Of a stretch of 64,000 nucleotides of DNA, positions 53,740 through 61,630 are shown piece by piece; the stretch's first letter is position 1, and each line of letters begins with the position of its first letter. The position numbers and the translations under genes were made by a program. The DNA lies in the NCBI GenBank assembly GCA_964621445.1, contig CAZUNO010000011.1, forward strand, positions 17,298 through 81,297. Reading direction: 5' to 3'. This stretch comes from CAZUNO01 sp964621445 [NCBI: Candidatus Hadarchaeota archaeon] (GTDB lineage Archaea > CAYQAE01 > CAYVLA01). Below the pieces are notes generated by a model. The model was not told the DNA's origin. It did no database searches and saw nothing but the letters and a program-made list of their open reading frames with translations.

Positions 53740-56199
53740 GATGATACCCGCCAGGTCCAGTTCACTGATCTCGAGAGAGACGGAATCGAGGTAGAGGGTC
53801 CCGGTCCCCAGGATGGTGAACTTCAGGGATTTTAGTCTGGAGCCAAATCTCCATTCGAGATCCCGGGTTGGTATTCGCACCCTCGTCCAGGTACAGGAGG
53901 GGAGTTCCAGGGGAAGATCCGTCACCGACACGGACTTGCCGGAACCGGAGCCGGTCTTGCCCACAACGATATCGGTGAGGGATGTATTTCCGGGATTGAT
54001 CGAGAAACACAGCTCATGGTAGCCCCAGGGAGTGATGGATTGTGCATCCTGGGGTTTGTACTCGATGGAGCCAAACCTGTCCAGGGTGACTTGCTGGCAG
54101 GTTCCCTCATCAACCGCCTTTCGGGATTCCAGCTCGACATCGGCCCTGGATGACTGAATGGTCCAGCCTGGCTCCAGGCCGTTGGAGTATATGTGCAGGT
54201 CCGTATGGGGTTCAGTAATCGAGGGGACACCGTCCAGGCGATAAAGATCGATGTCCCTGGCGAAGTATATTCTTCCCTCGTGATCAACCGCCAGGTCAAT
54301 GCCACCTGATGAGAGCCTCTCCATTCCCAGGCCATCCTCGGGCGAGGACAGGGGCTTCATCCTGAACAGTGTGCTGGCGCTTATCCCGTAGATGAGCCCG
54401 TCATCGAGAACCAGGAGCTTTCTCGGCGTCCCGGTTCCTGTCGAATCCATATAGATGATATCTCCTACCTCCGGATCGTAGATAAAGACCCTAGAGCCGG
54501 AGAACCCGTATATCCTGCCGTCGGGAGCGGTTACCAGAGAATCTATGCTGTCCTCCTCGGGAAATGGAACAATGTCCAGAGTCTTCCTGCCCTCCTTGAC
54601 ATCCCAGGCGAAGAAGTGGGCCTCGTTGGCAATGGGCGTTGTACCGCCTCCTCCCCTCGTGCTCGATCCCCCATAGACGGTCCATCCGTCGGCGCCCGTG
54701 GTGAGGGATACCACGCTTTGGTTGGGGATGATGTTTCTATGAACCTCGAATTGGTCGAGATCCGGGTCATAGGAGGAGAGCGCCCCGCCCATCTTACCAT
54801 ATGCCGGAATGGAGCCGATATAGAGGCGTCCGTCGGCCGCTGAAACCAGGGCGGGAGGCCTGTACTGCTCCTCTCCGACGGAGCCAATCCTCCTTGGGCT
54901 GTCCCCGACTTCCGTCCCTGGCTGCCACGGTTCCTTGGGGTCGTAAACGCTGAGAATTGAGTTGGTATAGGAGGCCATGTAGAGCTTGCCTTCCTGGGAG
55001 CAGAAGCTGTAGAACTCCCCGCTGGCACCGGGTATGGGAACTCCCAGGTCCTCCAGGATCTCGCCATTGGGCTGGTACCTGAATAGGTGAAGTAGGTTGT
55101 ACACCCCTCCATAGATGCAGCCATCGGGACCCGTTCCCAGGCTGAATATTTTCATGCCCTCCCCGTCCTGGCTTACGTCGACGCTGGCCAGCTCCTTGCC
55201 GCTGGTCAGGTTTCTCGCGATAAACACCTGTCCGCCGTTGGTCCTTCGGTAGCTAATCCCGGTCGAATTGTCGTAGAAGGAGCACGATGGGGTGTCGTAA
55301 GGTTCGAGCTCCCCCGAGGTTTTATTATATCGGCGGTATCCCCCGGGCAGACCGGAGATCAGTACGGGACCCCCAGATCTCTGTTTATGAATTGATACAA
55401 CTCCACCCTCCTCGGGGTGCCTGATCTCCGACAGCAGCTCGTAGGTGTTGGCGTCGAAGATGAGAACTATCTCCTCGAAGTGTAGGAATGCGTATACCAG
55501 GTCGTTTTCGGAATCCATCTTGTAGGCAAAGGAGTTCCACTTGTACCTCTCGGGGAGTATGCTCGTCTTCTCTCCGGTTTGAGGGTCATATGCTATTATG
55601 TCCGCGTGGGACCCTATACCACAGAAGATGCGGCCGTTATCGGCAACGGCCAGGTCCCTACAGTATTTTTCGGTAGGATGCATGCGCCCCAGGTCACGTA
55701 TCTTGTCCTGTTCAGGATCGTACATAACCACCTTCGCGTTAGGATAGGTGGCCCCGTATATCCTTCCTTGTGGCCCCTTATGCAGGGTCCACACGAATTG
55801 CTCGCCAGCGGCGCTTCCATGATCGGTTATATCCTCCGTGGTTGGGTCGAAACTGAAGATCCTTCCCTCGTCCACGGTCCCTATGTAGATGGTCCCGTCC
55901 TCACCCTCACACAATCCATATGCCCCCTTGGTTCCAGGGAGGGGGAAGTAGTCCACCTCACCCTTTGCGTAGTCGAATCTTATCAGCCTGGAGGTCCCGG
56001 CTCCGGTATAGGTCCCTGCATAGAATATTGGTCTTCCAGTCCCCTCATCGGTTACCAGAAGCTGGCCCCATATGGTCATCGCCTTGACAGGTGTTCCGAT
56101 CCGATGCTCAGTCGGCTGGGCGGACGCCTGGAGAGGGACCAGCAGGGCCAGTAGGAATATCAGTACATATCGAAACGATTGATCGGAAAATCCCTTCAA
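53692..56199 (-). CDS. Large exported beta-propeller protein with C-terminal sandwich domain and membrane anchor
   Basis: An 835-residue protein. Signal peptide at 1-28 (YVLIFLLALLVPLQASAQ). Residues 40-650 hold repeated propeller blades with GxIYxG or GRIYG turns (EDGTIYIGTVDEGRIFSFDP, PQGRIYGATYPNAKVVMYDP, GPDGCIYGGVYNLLHLFRYQ), probably two propellers. Residues 680-800 look like a jelly-roll carbohydrate-binding domain (GYHELCFSINPGNTSLTDIV, then RFGSRLKSLKFTILGTGTLY). A final helix (LAGIILILFAGFLARLRKL) anchors it outside the cell. No catalytic motif recognised; SMP-30/strictosidine-synthase-type propellers are the nearest in look. It may bind or present glycans for the neighbouring lyase and sulfatase-like enzymes. 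Confidence 0.72.
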   Translation of the reverse strand: MKGFSDQSFRYVLIFLLALLVPLQASAQPTEHRIGTPVKAMTIWGQLLVTDEGTGRPIFYAGTYTGAGTSRLIRFDYAKGEVDYFPLPGTKGAYGLCEGEDGTIYIGTVDEGRIFSFDPTTEDITDHGSAAGEQFVWTLHKGPQGRIYGATYPNAKVVMYDPEQDKIRDLGRMHPTEKYCRDLAVADNGRIFCGIGSHADIIAYDPQTGEKTSILPERYKWNSFAYKMDSENDLVYAFLHFEEIVLIFDANTYELLSEIRHPEEGGVVSIHKQRSGGPVLISGLPGGYRRYNKTSGELEPYDTPSCSFYDNSTGISYRRTNGGQVFIARNLTSGKELASVDVSQDGEGMKIFSLGTGPDGCIYGGVYNLLHLFRYQPNGEILEDLGVPIPGASGEFYSFCSQEGKLYMASYTNSILSVYDPKEPWQPGTEVGDSPRRIGSVGEEQYRPPALVSAADGRLYIGSIPAYGKMGGALSSYDPDLDQFEVHRNIIPNQSVVSLTTGADGWTVYGGSSTRGGGGTTPIANEAHFFAWDVKEGRKTLDIVPFPEEDSIDSLVTAPDGRIYGFSGSRVFIYDPEVGDIIYMDSTGTGTPRKLLVLDDGLIYGISASTLFRMKPLSSPEDGLGMERLSSGGIDLAVDHEGRIYFARDIDLYRLDGVPSITEPHTDLHIYSNGLEPGWTIQSSRADVELESRKAVDEGTCQQVTLDRFGSIEYKPQDAQSITPWGYHELCFSINPGNTSLTDIVVGKTGSGSGKSVSVTDLPLELPSCTWTRVRIPTRDLEWRFGSRLKSLKFTILGTGTLYLDSVSLEISELDLAGIILILFAGFLARLRKLQ

Positions 56200-56424
56200 T
56201 GCTCAACACCTTGTAAAAAGACTGGGCGATGGTGCCTCCCTGTAGGACAGGTAACCAGGGTCGTGTTTTTGCCTAAGGAGATCGAACCGCTTTTCCCACA
56301 ACACATACCATGGATGTTGGGAACCCGGTTATTGAGCGGACCCTCGGTCCCCTGGCTAGGTTTATCTTTATTGGGTTGTAAATTCCCTGCCTTTCCACCA
56401 GATCCGGTTTCCTGGAGGTCACCA

Positions 56425-56462
56425 ACCATGACGAGGGTCATGGTGTTCCCTGAAATAAAAAA
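56425..56462 (-). terminator. Oligo-T and hairpin after the Cys-rich gene
   Basis: Reading the minus strand after the stop at 56471, a run of six thymines (56457-56462) is followed by a perfect 8-bp hairpin, ACCATGAC/GTCATGGT (56425-56444, four-base loop). It would end transcription of the Cys-rich gene. The rest of 56200-56424 shows no gene. Confidence 0.4.
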
Positions 56463-56470
56463 TTAGCATT

Positions 56471-56800
56471 CTATTCTCGTGCATCGGCGACTTGCCTGCA
56501 CTCCTCCTTGAATTGACATCTGAAGCAGGCGGGCTTCCTCTGCTTGGTCATCTTGCAATCCAGAAATGAGCCCAGGTAGCATTGCCACCTCAAACTGCAC
56601 CCCTGCCCCCTGATGGCGTCACGTATTGTTTTCCCCCAGTGTTTGGACCAATCACCGTAATAGGTTATGCATATCTGGTTCTCCCTGGTGGCGATTCCCT
56701 CAGGGCGCGGGGTTTCGATATCTTGTACCTTCGGTCCTTCCGGCTTCGGCTCTATCGAGAAGACCTTGCCCCTGAGCCGTTTTTCTTTGTCGCTTTCCAT
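56471..56800 (-). CDS. Small protein with six-cysteine C-terminal cluster
   Basis: A 109-residue protein. The N-terminal 60 residues are hydrophilic (PKPEGPKVQDIETPRPEGIA); then comes NQICITYYGDWSKHWGKTIR and a cysteine-rich tail, GCSLRWQCYLGSFLDCKM, then ACFRCQFKEEC, which could hold an iron-sulfur cluster or zinc. I do not recognise the family. ATG 56800 has AAGGAG nine bases upstream; an in-frame TTG at 56806 is less likely. It stands alone between intergenic stretches. Confidence 0.55.
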   Translation of the reverse strand: MESDKEKRLRGKVFSIEPKPEGPKVQDIETPRPEGIATRENQICITYYGDWSKHWGKTIRDAIRGQGCSLRWQCYLGSFLDCKMTKQRKPACFRCQFKEECRQVADARE

Positions 56801-57141
56801 GGTCAATAGCTCCTTGGCTTTTGGTTTATTTGCAGGTCATTGCGTTAGACTTATATTGCGGTTAATGGGTATTCCAGGGTTTTGCCCCATCATCGAGATT
56901 CAAGTCATATCCCGGTGCCAGCGCGGCTTCTCGTGAAGTTTAAAACCGGTGGCCAGGCAATGACGGTGGGGCAAATAGTTTTCCCTGCCTCCGGGAAAGC
57001 TTAGGACTCCGAACCTCTATCCCTGTTGCCTTTGTTAATTGGTATGCCTGTTGATAACTGTGTGTTAATGGACCGGCCAAATCATATCACGGTCAAGCAG
57101 ATTTCCAATGCCATTGGGTTAATGGCTCCTTTATTGGTCAA
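56801..57141. other. Intergenic stretch without a recognisable gene
   Basis: About 340 bases separate the Cys-rich gene from the plus-strand gene at 57193. I see only short unconvincing frames. A TATA-like GTTTAAAACC occurs at 56939-56948 on the plus strand with no gene directly after it, so a short untranslated RNA is possible but unsupported. Confidence 0.4.
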
Positions 57142-57166
57142 TTAAGCAATGATAATGGTTGCTTAA
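57142..57166 (+). promoter_or_regulatory. Operator-like inverted repeat before 57193
   Basis: TTAAGCAA (57142-57149) and TTGCTTAA (57159-57166) form a perfect 8-bp inverted repeat with a 9-base spacer, centred about 39 bases before the ATG at 57193. The second arm, GCTTAAAAT, overlaps the likely TATA position, so a bound dimer would block initiation. Confidence 0.5.
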
Positions 57167-57192
57167 AATGGCAGAGCAAGTAAATAGATGGC

Positions 57193-57564
57193 ATGGGACC
57201 TGAAAATAGAATAGTCTTCGTTTACAATGCCGACAGCGGTACTTTAAACGCCCTGAAGGACTATGTCCAAAAGAACGTGTCACCAGATGACTACGAATGC
57301 AATCTATGTGCCCTCACCTACGGAAATTTAGGCATGAAGAAGAGATGGAGAAGGTTTATCGACGGGCTGGACGCGGAGATCAAGTTCCTTCATAGGGACG
57401 AATTCCGGGAGATGGACCGGGATGGTGACCCCGACCTTCCGGCGGCCTTCGTGGAAAGCGATGGAGGGCTTGACCTGCTTATCACCAGCGACGAGATTAA
57501 CCACCAGGGGACCCTGGAGGAGCTAATGGACCTGGTGGAGGATAGGGTGGGTGAAAAGACCTGA
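57193..57564 (+). CDS. Uncharacterised small protein with CxxC
   Basis: The 123 residues begin RIVFVYNADSGTLNALKDYV, then PDDYECNLCALTYGNLGMKK, and end in an acidic helix. The pattern 'VYNADSG...C.LCALTYG' recurs in an uncharacterised family that I have seen in bacteria and archaea, sometimes annotated as thioredoxin-like; I cannot give a function. Single gene with a likely regulated promoter (inverted repeat at 57142-57166). Convergent with the sulfatase-like gene. Confidence 0.65.
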   Translation: MGPENRIVFVYNADSGTLNALKDYVQKNVSPDDYECNLCALTYGNLGMKKRWRRFIDGLDAEIKFLHRDEFREMDRDGDPDLPAAFVESDGGLDLLITSDEINHQGTLEELMDLVEDRVGEKT

Positions 57565-57589
57565 GGGGCCTAAAACCCATGCACCTCTA

Positions 57590-59008
57590 TCACCGCACAT
57601 TCTTCTCGGCTACGGCGTCCCAGTTCTTCCTGATAATCAGGTCCTTGCCATCCGAGAAGCCATCGTTCCTGTCCGCCAGGTGATTGATCAGGCGATTTCT
57701 CCACAGCTCCACGTGGTCCTTGTATTCTTGGTCCCCGGATAGGTCAAACAACTCCTTCCGGTCCTTCTCGAGGTCGAAGAGGCGCTGTTCGCCGGAGCTG
57801 GGATAATAGATATACTTCTCCTGGCCATCGGTCAGGTAGTGCATTGCCTCCTTTTTCGAATAGCAGGGGCTGTGTTCACCGTGAATGTACTCTCTCCAGG
57901 GCCTTCCGTTAACGGCGTTGAAGACGCTCTGGCCGGTGACGGATTCGGGAATGGTGATTCCCACCCTATCGAGTATGGTGGGCATGACGTCCTGCAGCCC
58001 CACCACCTGTTCAAAGGTGCCGCTGGGCAGGGCCATGGAGTCGGGATATCTAACGATGAACGGGATTCGGGCCGATCCCTCGTAGGCGTAGGTCTTGCGG
58101 TGAAGATGATGGTCCCCCATCATGTCGCCATGGTCCGCGGTCATCATTACCAGGCAGTTCTCCCAAAGCCCTATCCTGGACAGGGTTTCCATCATCCTCC
58201 CTATCTCGTAGTCCACGTGAGTGATCAATCCCATGTAGCCGGCGCGCATTCTCTGGTTCTGCTCCGGGGTCAGGTCCCCCCTCCAGGCGCCTCTTTCAGG
58301 TGGCCCGTCAACGTCGTGATGGCTGGACCACTCTCCCAGGGGTATGGGTGGGAGGTTCCGGTTTATGTACATGTCCCAGAAGAACTTGGGCGGGTCGTAG
58401 GGGGAGTGGGGACGGTGATAGGATACCCATATGAAGAATGGCTTCGTGGGGTCCCGTTTCCTTATCATTTCCAGCGCGGTGTTGGTGGTCCATGCCGTCG
58501 GGTGGTATTGCTCCTGGTACGGCCAGGGACGGGCAAGCCAGCCGTTGGAATCCAGCCCGTGTTCCCTGCCGTGGTACATCCTAATGCATTTGGATCCCAT
58601 TTTCTCCTTCAGCCAGTCCATGTAATCGTCATACCCTTCCCTGTGGTCATGACACAAAACGTTATGGAATCCGAAGAGCTTGCGGCGGGGATGTAGGTTC
58701 CTGAACCCTACGTTCAGCGCGTGGTAGCCGTTATCGGCCAGGACCTTGGCCACCGTATTGGTCTCCTGCCACTCGGAGGTGGAATACCCCACAAGCCCAC
58801 AATCGAAGCTGCCCTTGCCCGAAAGCAGGCATCTGCGTGCTCCGGTGGTCGATGGGATCTCGGTGTAGGCGTTGGGGAAATAGGCCCCGTGGTTCACAAA
58901 GGCATCCAGATTGGGGGTCTCCATGACCGGGTGCCCGGCCAGGCCAAGATGATCGCCACGGTGCTGGTCGGTCGTTAGCAGGATAACGTTGGGGGGTTCT
59001 TGATCCAT
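57590..59008 (-). CDS. Sulfatase-fold hydrolase with Thr at the nucleophile position
   Basis: The 472 residues show the alkaline-phosphatase-superfamily sulfatase fold: NVILLTTDQHRGDHLGLAGH (first metal site), MMTADHGDMMGDHHLHRKTY (second metal site), ARIPFIVRYPDSMALPSGTF. The catalytic motif, normally C/S-x-P-S-R, reads TTGAR at residues 54-58, spaced exactly ten residues before the glycine of LLSG. No cysteine or serine is available for formylglycine at that place, so it may use threonine directly, as phosphoglycerol and phosphoethanolamine transferases and phosphodiesterases of the superfamily do. No signal peptide, so it is cytoplasmic. It is bacterial in style and may have been acquired with the island. 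Confidence 0.8.
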   Translation of the reverse strand: MDQEPPNVILLTTDQHRGDHLGLAGHPVMETPNLDAFVNHGAYFPNAYTEIPSTTGARRCLLSGKGSFDCGLVGYSTSEWQETNTVAKVLADNGYHALNVGFRNLHPRRKLFGFHNVLCHDHREGYDDYMDWLKEKMGSKCIRMYHGREHGLDSNGWLARPWPYQEQYHPTAWTTNTALEMIRKRDPTKPFFIWVSYHRPHSPYDPPKFFWDMYINRNLPPIPLGEWSSHHDVDGPPERGAWRGDLTPEQNQRMRAGYMGLITHVDYEIGRMMETLSRIGLWENCLVMMTADHGDMMGDHHLHRKTYAYEGSARIPFIVRYPDSMALPSGTFEQVVGLQDVMPTILDRVGITIPESVTGQSVFNAVNGRPWREYIHGEHSPCYSKKEAMHYLTDGQEKYIYYPSSGEQRLFDLEKDRKELFDLSGDQEYKDHVELWRNRLINHLADRNDGFSDGKDLIIRKNWDAVAEKNVR

Positions 59009-59097
59009 GTTATCGATTAGGCCAATATCAGGACCCTTATATCTCTGTAGCCCTTCAGGCTATGCCCACACGAAAAATGCCTCATTCTTACTAAGAA

Positions 59098-59107
59098 TTT
59101 TAAATTT
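59098..59107 (+). promoter_or_regulatory. TATA box for the anchored protein at 59133
   Basis: TTTTAAATTT lies about 30 bases before the ATG at 59133, so the transcript is probably nearly leaderless. Confidence 0.5.
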
Positions 59108-59132
59108 TGGCGCCAAAATAATTAAGGTATTC

Positions 59133-60353
59133 ATGTCACGAGCAAGATTCTCATCGGCCGTCTTTTCCCTTTTTGTGCTATCTATCCTTTTGTTACCGGC
59201 ATCATTGGGTGCTGAAAAGATAAGGTTGCTGGCACTTTCAAAAAATACCAGATTTAGCAGTCTGAACCATTGCTTCGAAAGCGAGCCGGCGGTCGATTTC
59301 TCCATAGTCCTCTCTCGCCACACCAGGCTTAGTGACAAGGAGGTCCTGAAAATGATCAGGCTCTATTTCCCCCGGACCTACGAGAATTTCAAGAGCTACG
59401 ACGTTCTCTTATTGGCCTGCCCCACCTATAGCCTGTTCACCACCAAGCAGGACCAGTGGATCCACGACAGCATCGCGGAGGGGGCCGGGGGTTTCAACGA
59501 CGGCAGCACCTACAGCCAGCACCTCTATATAGCCGGTGCCTGGGCCTCGGGGGAGGCCTGGAAGGCATTTCCCAACGATGCCCCCACGGTGGTCGACAAA
59601 TATGGCGGATGGTCATCGCAACCGTCCTATGCCGTTGACATCAACGAGGATGCGCGTTGGCCCGTGCTTTCGGCGTTCATACCATACGAGGTGGAGGACG
59701 TGCCGGTCCGACAGATCGCAAGAATCGTGTTACCGCCAGATGGTGCTGAAACTTTGGCCTGGATGGTGGGTAACTATCCAAAACCGGTTGCCTACCTCAC
59801 TGCGTGGGAGTATGAGCAGGGAAGGGCCATGACCATGGGAGGTCTGTTCCCCGGCGGGTGGTTCAACTACTACCAAAACAAATACTCATCCGAGATCATG
59901 ATGAACATGATATTCTGGCTCTCGGATACCCCGCTAATCGATGATATCGAGGTATATCACAGGATGAAGTCCAGCTTCTCGGAGTTCAGGAGAAGGATCG
60001 GAAACCTGATATCCCTCAAGGAATTCATCGCCAGGTTCGGGGCCAACACCCAGGCCATCGATAGGGAGATCATGGATCTGGAGGAAATTTATGGGGAGGC
60101 CTCGGAGCATTACCTGGACCACGATTTCGTAGAAAGCGCGGAGGTAATCAACAGGGGCCTCAATCTTTTCTCGGAAGCCGAGGATGTTGCCAGGAAGGAG
60201 AAGGAGAAGGCCCTCATGTGGGTCTATGCCATAGAGTGGCTGGTATCATCCTCAGCGCTATTCATATCCGGGTTCGTTTTGTGGACCCTGATGGTAAGGC
60301 GAAGGCTGTACAAGGATGTAAGAACCACCAAGCTGGCTTACAAAGAGGAATAG
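59133..60353 (+). CDS. Exported, C-terminally anchored protein, paralogue of 32305-33528
   Basis: ATG 59133 gives a signal peptide (FSSAVFSLFVLSILLLPASL) and 406 residues in all. It aligns end to end with the 32.3-kb protein: MIRLYFPRTYENFKSYDVLL against MLRLYLPRSKSRFFEEFDVV; FIARFGANTQAIDREIMDLE against FADKFRANTISVEIMLKEAM; and the anchor KALMWVYAIEWLVSSSALFI, then LWTLMVRRRLYKDVRTTKL. The N-terminal domain looks like a Rossmann or GATase-1-like fold (YDVLLLACPTYSLF); no catalytic triad is clear. It stands next to the sulfatase-like gene (divergent), as its paralogue stands next to the GH67-like gene. The upstream in-frame codon at 59007 would overlap the sulfatase start and add an unlikely tail. 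Confidence 0.7.
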   Translation: MSRARFSSAVFSLFVLSILLLPASLGAEKIRLLALSKNTRFSSLNHCFESEPAVDFSIVLSRHTRLSDKEVLKMIRLYFPRTYENFKSYDVLLLACPTYSLFTTKQDQWIHDSIAEGAGGFNDGSTYSQHLYIAGAWASGEAWKAFPNDAPTVVDKYGGWSSQPSYAVDINEDARWPVLSAFIPYEVEDVPVRQIARIVLPPDGAETLAWMVGNYPKPVAYLTAWEYEQGRAMTMGGLFPGGWFNYYQNKYSSEIMMNMIFWLSDTPLIDDIEVYHRMKSSFSEFRRRIGNLISLKEFIARFGANTQAIDREIMDLEEIYGEASEHYLDHDFVESAEVINRGLNLFSEAEDVARKEKEKALMWVYAIEWLVSSSALFISGFVLWTLMVRRRLYKDVRTTKLAYKEE

Positions 60354-60399
60354 ATGGGTATCCGGCTTTTCCGGGGCCTGGTGACCCATGTGCCCCACT

Positions 60400-60895
60400 T
60401 TCTAATCCACCTCTGAGGCGTTTTTCTCTTCTGGACCAGGGAGGTGTCGGTGCCCTTCACCGCTTCAATGATAGTTTCGTTGAGACCGGTCATGGGGTTC
60501 CTGCTGAAGGAAACCCCTGAGGCCTCGGCGGGCACCATCTCCTGAACTATTACCCCCATCTTGACCTCCCTGGTGACCTTTTTGGTCCTGGCCCGCTGAT
60601 TCCCATACCTTTTTGATGGATTCCACAATTCCATCCAGTCCCTCGACGTTGAGGAAGGAATCGAACTGGCTTGCAAAGGAGATCTGGGTATCGTCCTCTA
60701 CATTGGCCGATGAACATACGGCATACTGTTTCCCTGGATCTATTAGGGAGGAGAGTTCCTCCCGGATTTTCCCGATGATTTTGGATTACTTTTGTGATCC
60801 AGTTAGGCTTTTCAGCTCAGGAAGAAGGTTCTGGATACCCTATATCCATTTTCCATGAGAAACTGGATCTGACTGGCCTTGTTACCAACCTTCTC
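60400..60895 (-). pseudogene. Remnant of a PEP synthase / pyruvate phosphate dikinase N-terminal domain
   Basis: Read on the minus strand, three broken pieces appear in the order expected of a PEP synthase: EKVGNKASQIQFLMENGYRV (60895 downward, stop near 60820), QYAVCSSANVEDDTQISFAS, then QFDSFLNVEGLDGIVESIKK (about 60765-60620), and, after a frame change, MGVIVQEMVPAEASGVSFSR, then NPMTGLNETIIEA (about 60565-60450). They correspond to the ATP-binding domain that precedes the PEP-utilising phosphohistidine domain, which is absent. With two frame breaks and no C-terminal two thirds, this is a decayed fragment, possibly left by insertion of the island. Confidence 0.72.
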
Positions 60896-60940
60896 CCTCT
60901 TTCCATCCCCGAAGGGAAGACGTAACGATTAGCCAACCCG

Positions 60941-60969
60941 GTTAGCACCGCTTCTTATTATCTGCTAAC
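60941..60969. repeat. Inverted repeat downstream of the nitroreductase
   Basis: GTTAGCA (60941-60947) and TGCTAAC (60963-60969) are perfect inverted arms with a 15-base loop. It lies between the PEP synthase remnant and the nitroreductase 3' end and may act as a terminator for the latter on the minus strand. Confidence 0.4.
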
Positions 60970-61020
60970 TCCCTTATAAGCAAGTTTTTGGGTATTTATT
61001 CCCTGGTCTGGACCCGAAAT

Positions 61021-61527
61021 TTACCACGAATTATACTTGAATATTTCCTCCTGGGGCTTCCTCTTGGTTACCTTTCCCTTCTTGAGGGATGAGTAGCCCA
61101 GGGCCATGAGGCTTACCACCCGTACATCCTCCGGTATTCCGAGTATCTCTTTGACCGATTCCTCATCAAAGGCACATACCCAGCAGGTCGATAGTCCCAG
61201 GTCGCTGGCAACCAGACACATGCTCTGCATGGCTATTGCCACGTCGACCTTCCAGTATTCCTCCCCGTCATCCCGGACCCATGCCTGATTGGGTGATGCG
61301 CATCCCACGATCAGTATGTCCGGGTTCCAGCTCTGGTTGGTGGCCTCGTTTAGCTTGTTCTTGGTTTCGGAATCATTGACAACTATGAATGTCCATGGCT
61401 GCTGGTTATTCGCGGATGGGGATAGCCTCCCTGCCTCCAGGACCTCGTCCAGCTTTTCCTGCTCCACCTTCTTGTCGTCGAAGCTCCTGTAACTTCTGCG
61501 CTCTTTTATAACGTCCAATACCGCCAT
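61021..61527 (-). CDS. Nitroreductase-family FMN protein
   Basis: A 168-residue flavin reductase fold. VIKERRSYRSFDDKKVEQEK and AGRLSPSANNQQPWTFIVVN are the FMN phosphate- and ring-binding motifs at the N-terminus, and CLVASDLGLSTCWVCAFDEE, then MALGYSS, form the C-terminal signature. Members reduce nitro compounds, quinones or disulfides with NAD(P)H; the natural substrate is unknown. ATG 61527. It stands alone. Confidence 0.88.
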   Translation of the reverse strand: MAVLDVIKERRSYRSFDDKKVEQEKLDEVLEAGRLSPSANNQQPWTFIVVNDSETKNKLNEATNQSWNPDILIVGCASPNQAWVRDDGEEYWKVDVAIAMQSMCLVASDLGLSTCWVCAFDEESVKEILGIPEDVRVVSLMALGYSSLKKGKVTKRKPQEEIFKYNSW

Positions 61528-61630
61528 TCATATCAAATCCATTATTGATAGGGATAACGCGCTTCCCCCTATTAATTATGAATAAACACACACCGTTCTA
61601 CCGGAAAAAAGCACCTGAATTGATACCCAA

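Noticed and set aside
59007-59132. Upstream extension of the anchored protein at 59133
   Set aside because: It would run over the promoter and the sulfatase-like start and hide a clean signal peptide.
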